A stretch of DNA of 64,000 nt from assembly GCA_030068075.1 (NCBI GenBank), contig CM057841.1:6519565-6583564 (forward strand), in the 5' to 3' direction. This DNA is from Paguma larvata. Taxonomy: Eukaryota > Chordata > Mammalia > Carnivora > Viverridae. Below are positions 58,991 through 64,000 of this stretch, piece after piece (the stretch's first letter is position 1; the number at the start of each line of letters is the position of its first letter). Position numbers and translations under genes: made by a program. The notes beneath the pieces are model-generated. The model made no database searches. It was not told the origin of the DNA and saw only the letters and a program-made list of their open reading frames with translations.

Positions 58991-61900
58991 ATGATTTTGG
59001 TTTTTTAAAAAGATGTATTCATTAAAAGCACAGAACAGTGACTACAGTAACAAAGAATCACAGGCTCTCAGTGGCTCAACACAATATAGACTTCTTTTTT
59101 GCTCATGTCACAGTCTCAACGGAGTCAAGTGACCCTCCCAGAAGATTGTCCTTGATTTAGGTACCCAAGCTCCTTCCATCCTGGATCTCTGCGGTTCTTT
59201 ATGTCCTTCTCAAGATTTTCTGCAGAATCTCTTCTGTCCAGCTGGCTGATGAAACAAGTGAAAAAGATGACGTAGGCCATTTTATGTTATCTGTCACTCC
59301 TGTCCACATTCCATTAGCCATAGCTCTGAGTAACTGCAGGAAGCCTGAGAAACATAGGTTGTGGAGGCAGGAAGAAAAAAGGGGATTGTTGGGCATTTTA
59401 GTCCATCTGTACCATATAGGACACACAATGTTCCCCAGCAAGTCCCTGGTTTTGACTGGACTCAGAGGTTCCTGTACTCCTAGCCTTCTCAATAGCCACT
59501 CAACAACTCCTTGCTCATATGGACTTTCTGGTGCTTCGATGAAGTTGGACCATCACCAAAGCTTTTCCATATGCTTCTCCTGTAGATGGTGTAGTGACCA
59601 GTATTCAAGAGGGCTGCTAACAATCCTTACCTCCTGATATTCACACCCTTGGTGGTATAGTTTTCTCCTCCATTGAATCAGGGATGGTCTGTGTCACCAG
59701 TAGAATATGGCATAAGTGACAGTGTGTGACTTGGGCTCTTGAATCGCTTGCTCTGGAGGCAGGGGGAGTCAACTGCCATGTCATGAGGACAGTCAGGCAG
59801 CTCTATGGAGAGGCCTTTTAGACAGGAACCACGTGCCAACCATACGAGTGAGCCATCTTGGTAGCGGTCCCTCCAACCCGTCATGCTGCAGATGACTACG
59901 GCCTCAAGAGAGACCCTGTCATGTGATTCATTCTGGCCAATGCGTGGTGAGAAGTAGCCTGCAGCTCTGTCGGACAACACATTCAAAACCCTCAGAATTC
60001 CCTACCTTTCATATTAGTGGCCAGCCATGTTGGAGATAGTGGTTGTTCCATTGTCGGGGACCCTGATGAGTGAAGGGGAATGTAACGTGTAGTGCCCTAG
60101 CCAACCTGTGATGCATGGTTTGGGCAGGGTGTTCGTTTTAGTGGTTTCGGTCAGTAAGGCATTCAGCTGTGCCGCACAGTGGAACTGAGCCCACATGGTC
60201 ACAATCCTAGGTTCTCTTCAGAAAGAATCCTCTTGTATTGAGGCTTGATGGGAAGTTTATTACACATATCGTATCAATTGGGTTTCTCTTTGGTTTGAAT
60301 GTTTTCAGATCTATCAAGGCCTGTTAATGGTTGTAGGTCATTCATGGCATATTGACCAGTGGTAGAGTTTACCTCTTTCATCAATCCTCTAATGTCTACC
60401 AAGGATTGATTTTTCAGTAGTAGAATGTCTCTCCAGAATAAATATTCGAGGTTTCTGTAAAAGATTGAGCTATCTCTGGGGATACTACTTTAGTTGGATT
60501 TCCCTCCAAGGTGAAATCTGTGTGGACAAAAAAAAAGAAAAAGTTCACTTTTTGCCTGAGGTCCCCATATTGGCCACATGGGAGGAAGGAGACTCCCAAC
60601 ATCTCCTGAATGGCCTCCCAGAATGCCCCATAGCACTTCCCTCACTTTCTGGAATTTGCTCTCAGGTGTAACTCAAGGGTGGCACCTGTGGTCATCCTTG
60701 TGCTACCTAGGGTACCTGTCCAGCATGGCTTTGCTGATGTTTACTAGTATACAAAGAAGTCAAAACGGATCCCTGAAATACTGAGAATAGGACCATAAAG
60801 TCATGTGTTTTCATTTCTACAGGACTTGCAGAGGTTAGCAAAAGTCAACTTGGCAACTTTTAGCCCCTTTCCCACAGTGGGGGATTTCTGTGGAAAGTGC
60901 TGAGTGACTGGGTCCTACCCTGTGAGGGCAGGGCAGGGACCGTTCTCCTTCACCTCAAGACTGGCAAGGCCTCCAAGGAGACCACCTGGCCGGAAGGCAC
61001 AGTGGGCCTGGCCTCCCTCAAGAAGGTTGGATATTCCAGAGCAGGAAGATTTGAGCCTTCGGTGGGTGAATCCAGGATTAACCAGGACATGGGCTTGTGT
61101 AGGGCATGTTGAGGGTGGGGGATGCTAAAAGGTAAGTCTCTTCCAGGCTGGACCTGCTGGGGGCAGCCAGGGCTAGTTTTCTGGGCTGCCACCTTCTCTG
61201 TGTCTGCCTGAGCTGAGAGCTTTAAAGATTTCCCACCTGCCCCAACCCCCAACCTCAGGAAGGGCTTTTCCCGGTGTGAACTTGACAAGGGCAGATGGAA
61301 CAGGTGCGGTGCCCATCCCCACTCCCACCCCCACATCTGGGAGGTGGGACGGCACCCATCTCCACAGTTTCTGGGGCATCAGAGTGTGACAGATGTATGC
61401 CCAGACCTGGGCCAGGCACACAGCAAAGGGCCGTAATAGTGCTCTGCAAGCCGTGCCTGGGAATGGGGCGCCAACAGCTTCCCACCCAAGAGGCCTGTGC
61501 ATATTCCCCTTCCCCAGGGACAGGAGCTCCTGAATGGGAGACACAAAGCGAAGGGTGATTTGCAGGGACTCTGCTGCTGGATCCAAGGCCACACCTGGGA
61601 ACCCTCTGGAAGTAAGGGAGGCCCAGGCCCTGAGGGACTCAATGATGAGTCCAGCTCTACCTTCCCTCCAGGCTGCTCTGGTTGGGCCACGAGGCCTCTC
61701 GCAGGCACTGTGATATGGGGTGACAATTGTCCCTGTTCTCGGGGTTCTGGCGAGGATCAAATGCAGTGATTAAGGGTAGAGTGCCCAGCACAGCACCTGG
61801 CATGTAATAAGTGTAGGCAATGTGGAGAGCCACGGGGTGTCACCTTGGAACGAGTGTGGAGGATGGACTGGGGAGGAAATTGGAATCGTCTACATATGGA

Positions 61901-62270
61901 AGTACACACACTGCTAGGAAAGAAGCGTGCTGCGTGCTCCAGGCCTCTGGTGGACCCCCGCCTAGGTGGTGGCCAAGGGGAAGTGTACTTACACATCTGG
62001 GTTGCCCTCCTTGATTCCCCCCACGCAGCAGGAGCAGGTGTCCAGCGTGGAGTTCTCTGACAGAAGAGGAGCACTGGCTGGAACACCTTGCCTTGACATA
62101 ACATGAGGACGTCCCCGCCTGCCAATCACAAACCAGGCCGAGGCTGCCAGGGAATCCCTCCTCCTTGCAAGGGAGCCTCTCCCTAGTGACTAGGAGCCAC
62201 CCCGGAGACAGGGCAGGCAGAAGGCCTGACCAAGAAGCCCGTGGCCACTGTCCCCGCGAGGATCATAAGG
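58991..62270. other. Intergenic, no gene recognised
   Basis: Open frames on both strands near 61.0-61.8 kb lack domain motifs and overlap in several frames. Parts of 60.3-60.8 kb may be old ERV-derived, without a confirmable motif. Confidence 0.4.
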
Positions 62271-62692
62271 TATGTGGAGTCCCTCTCCCGAGGTCCAGAG
62301 AGGACAAGGGAGGTATCTCGAAGACCTAAGTGAGGGGGCGAGGCTCAGCTACAATAGGAGGTGTGGGAACCCCCGGAGGCAACCGAGGGCTAACAAAGAC
62401 CCCTAGGAAGGTGCAGTGAGAGGTCCTGGGCTCAAATGTTGCCTCCACATTTTCTGATTGTGCCCCCGGGGCGTCGCTCTGATCAGCCTCTGCTTGCCCA
62501 CTTCCCAGCCCACGGGGGAGGCAGAGCAAGCCAGCGGATGGCCCACGCAGCGTGTGGGTCACATCGGTGCTGGTTTCCTCTTTATCCGCACTTCGCCAGA
62601 GGCCACTACTATGTGCCCGCTTGAAAGTATCGAATAAAACTGGGAACGCTGCAGACGAGAGAGCCAGGCGAGCTTTAAGGAAGCCTACAAAC

Positions 62693-63047
62693 TGTTATGC
62701 CCAGAATTCGGGAACCCCAAGAACCACCAGGGAGCCTAGTCCGATGCAAGAACAAAGAGCCTTTATTCGAGCTAGCTCGAGCTCCAACTCCTACCGCACG
62801 ACGCAGCAGTGGGTCGAGAGAGAGGGCCCGGTCCAAAAACACAATAGTTTTAAAGGGGTCTAGGGGCAGTGGGAGGGGTGATGGTCATGACCCTAGTCGA
62901 TTGGCTGAGGAAGGGTCAAAGGTCCTGTTCTGTAGGTCAAGCTTCTGCACAGGCGCTTGGGACTCAAGATGTAGGACATGGAACACAATGGAGTCATTCC
63001 CAGTTGGCCCTTAAGCAAAATGGAATCAGTCCCGATTTGCCCTTACA
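62693..63047 (-). mobile_element. Solo retroviral LTR with perfect 5-bp duplications
   Basis: The 355-bp element reads TG...CA on either strand and is flanked by CAAAC at 62688-62692 and 63048-63052. On the minus strand it holds a CCAAT box (near 62905), a TATA-like TTTAAAA (near 62855) and AATAAA (62767-62762) followed by a T/G-rich stretch. It belongs to the same family as 45348-45706. It lies in the same orientation as the zinc-finger gene and interrupts that gene's 3' end. Confidence 0.9.
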
Positions 63048-63052
63048 CAAAC

Positions 63053-63990
63053 CGCCTGGCGGCCCAAGGACATGGGTCGGGACGCGGCGCGGCCCGCGTG
63101 CCGCTTGCGATGCTCGCGGAGACTGGAGCGCTGGCTGAAGGCCTTACTGCACTCCGGGCACAATAAGGGCTGGCCGCCCCTGTGCATGCGCTGGTGCTCC
63201 ACGAGGTGCGAGAACAGGCCGAAGGCGCACTCGTGCGGCGACTCCCCGGCCACGGGCACCCCCTCGCCACACTCCCCATGGGCCAGGCACCCCAAGAGGA
63301 AGGACCTCCAGGCCAGGGCCAGGCCAAGGCGGTGGCGGTCAGCCGAGAGTGTCTTCTGGTGGCAGTAGAGGCCAGAGCAGCGCACAAAGGCCTTGCCGCA
63401 CTCCCCGCACTCGTAGGGCCGCTCGCCCATGTGGATGCACTCGTGCTGCAGCAGGTTTGAGGTGCCTGTGAGGCCTTGCCGCACTGGTCACACAGGTACA
63501 GTCGCTGGGCCTAGGGTTCAGGAGCACTGGGGCCGGCACCCGAGGCCTGGCCGCACTGAGGACATATTAAGGGGCCCCCAAGCCATCTGCCGCTGCTGGT
63601 TGGAGCCAAAGTGCTTTCCACATCGGGGACACAGGAGGGGCTTCTCTGCCGCCTGCAACGGTTCCTGTAGGGCCAGCAGGGCCCTCCCGGAAAAGTTGTC
63701 GCTGCAACTGCGGGCCTGGGGCAGCACCTCCAAGGGGTTTTGCTGAAGGAGGGTCGCTTGCAGGGTCTTTGGGAAGGTCTAAGCACCTGGGTGCTGTTCA
63801 CACGACCCATCCTCTGTGTGGACCTCGCACGACTGCGTTCTGGGACAGTGCCAGTGCAATGCCTGGCCTCTCCAGTAATCACGTCCCAGGGACCTCTCTT
63901 CAGGGGGTGCTCTGTGATGCTGCACAGGGCACCACTTACGGCTGGAGGCACTGGCACCAGCTGGGCACCAACAGGGGCCCTCCCCAGCAC
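63053..63990 (-). pseudogene. Decayed C2H2 zinc-finger gene, partial (ZNF497/ZNF837 position)
   Basis: On the minus strand, C2H2 fragments appear in several frames: LLCPRCGKHFGSNQQRQ (about 63640-63590), CPQCGQASGAGP, then YLCDQCGKA joined after a frameshift (about 63470) to TSNLLQHECIH, a finger YECGECGKAFVRCSGLYCHQKTL whose last histidine is leucine, PHECAFGLFSHLVEHQRMH lacking its second cysteine, and one intact finger CPECSKAFSQRSSLREHRKRH. The HTGEKPY linkers have eroded. An active gene would be a nuclear DNA-binding protein. The frameshifts and lost ligands indicate a pseudogene. The reading frame then enters the solo LTR at 63047 and stops within it. Synteny suggests ZNF497 or ZNF837, but I cannot tell which. 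The 5' part lies outside the window. Confidence 0.75.
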
Positions 63991-64000
63991 GTGGCCCCTG

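Noticed and set aside
61173..61760. 195-codon minus-strand frame
   Set aside because: Other frames are open over the same bases, and there are no family motifs or conserved start context.

Overview
This is a stretch of mammalian nuclear DNA, almost certainly from a carnivore and most likely a felid. It carries over twenty copies of the tRNA-Lys-derived carnivore SINE in the form typical of cats, together with L1, L2, MIR, old LTR-like repeats and CpG-island promoters. Its three recognisable genes or gene families (ZSCAN22, A1BG and a C2H2 zinc-finger gene) occur in the same order and orientation as at the end of human chromosome 19q (ZNF8 - ZSCAN22 - A1BG - ZNF497/ZNF837 - RPS5).

Layout. 1-14 kb: repeats and the two KRAB-box exons of a zinc-finger gene with a frameshift in KRAB-A and no zinc fingers downstream. 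14.3-15.1 kb: CpG-island promoter with ZNF143-type sites. 18.4-22.7 kb: ZSCAN22 (+), one SCAN exon and one exon with eight C2H2 fingers, fully open. 22.7-29.1 kb: L2, then an old L1 broken by SINEs. 29.1-34.6 kb: A1BG copy 1 (-), eight coding exons, with a one-base insertion in exon 4. 34.6-46.5 kb: spacer with an L1 3' end, two CpG islands that have no gene attached, a solo LTR and a diverged LTR-like repeat. 46.6-52.3 kb: A1BG copy 2 (-), fully open, 499 codons by my count. 52.3-62.6 kb: repeats and a third orphan CpG island. 62.7-64 kb: a solo LTR with perfect 5-bp target-site duplications sitting in the 3' end of a decayed C2H2 zinc-finger gene (-) that runs off the window.

A1BG encodes a secreted plasma glycoprotein of five immunoglobulin-like domains made by the liver. 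Both copies keep the same exon borders, poly(A) signal and a short proximal promoter with HNF4-like and FOXA-like sites, so the duplication carried the whole gene with its promoter. The copies are a mosaic: exons 4 and 6 are almost identical while exons 5 and 7 have diverged strongly. The ZNF genes are nuclear DNA-binding proteins and have no functional link to A1BG beyond sharing the cluster. I found no novel enzymatic or defence system. The most interesting material is the A1BG duplication, its broken and intact copies, and the three retroviral LTRs that partly date and modify the locus.
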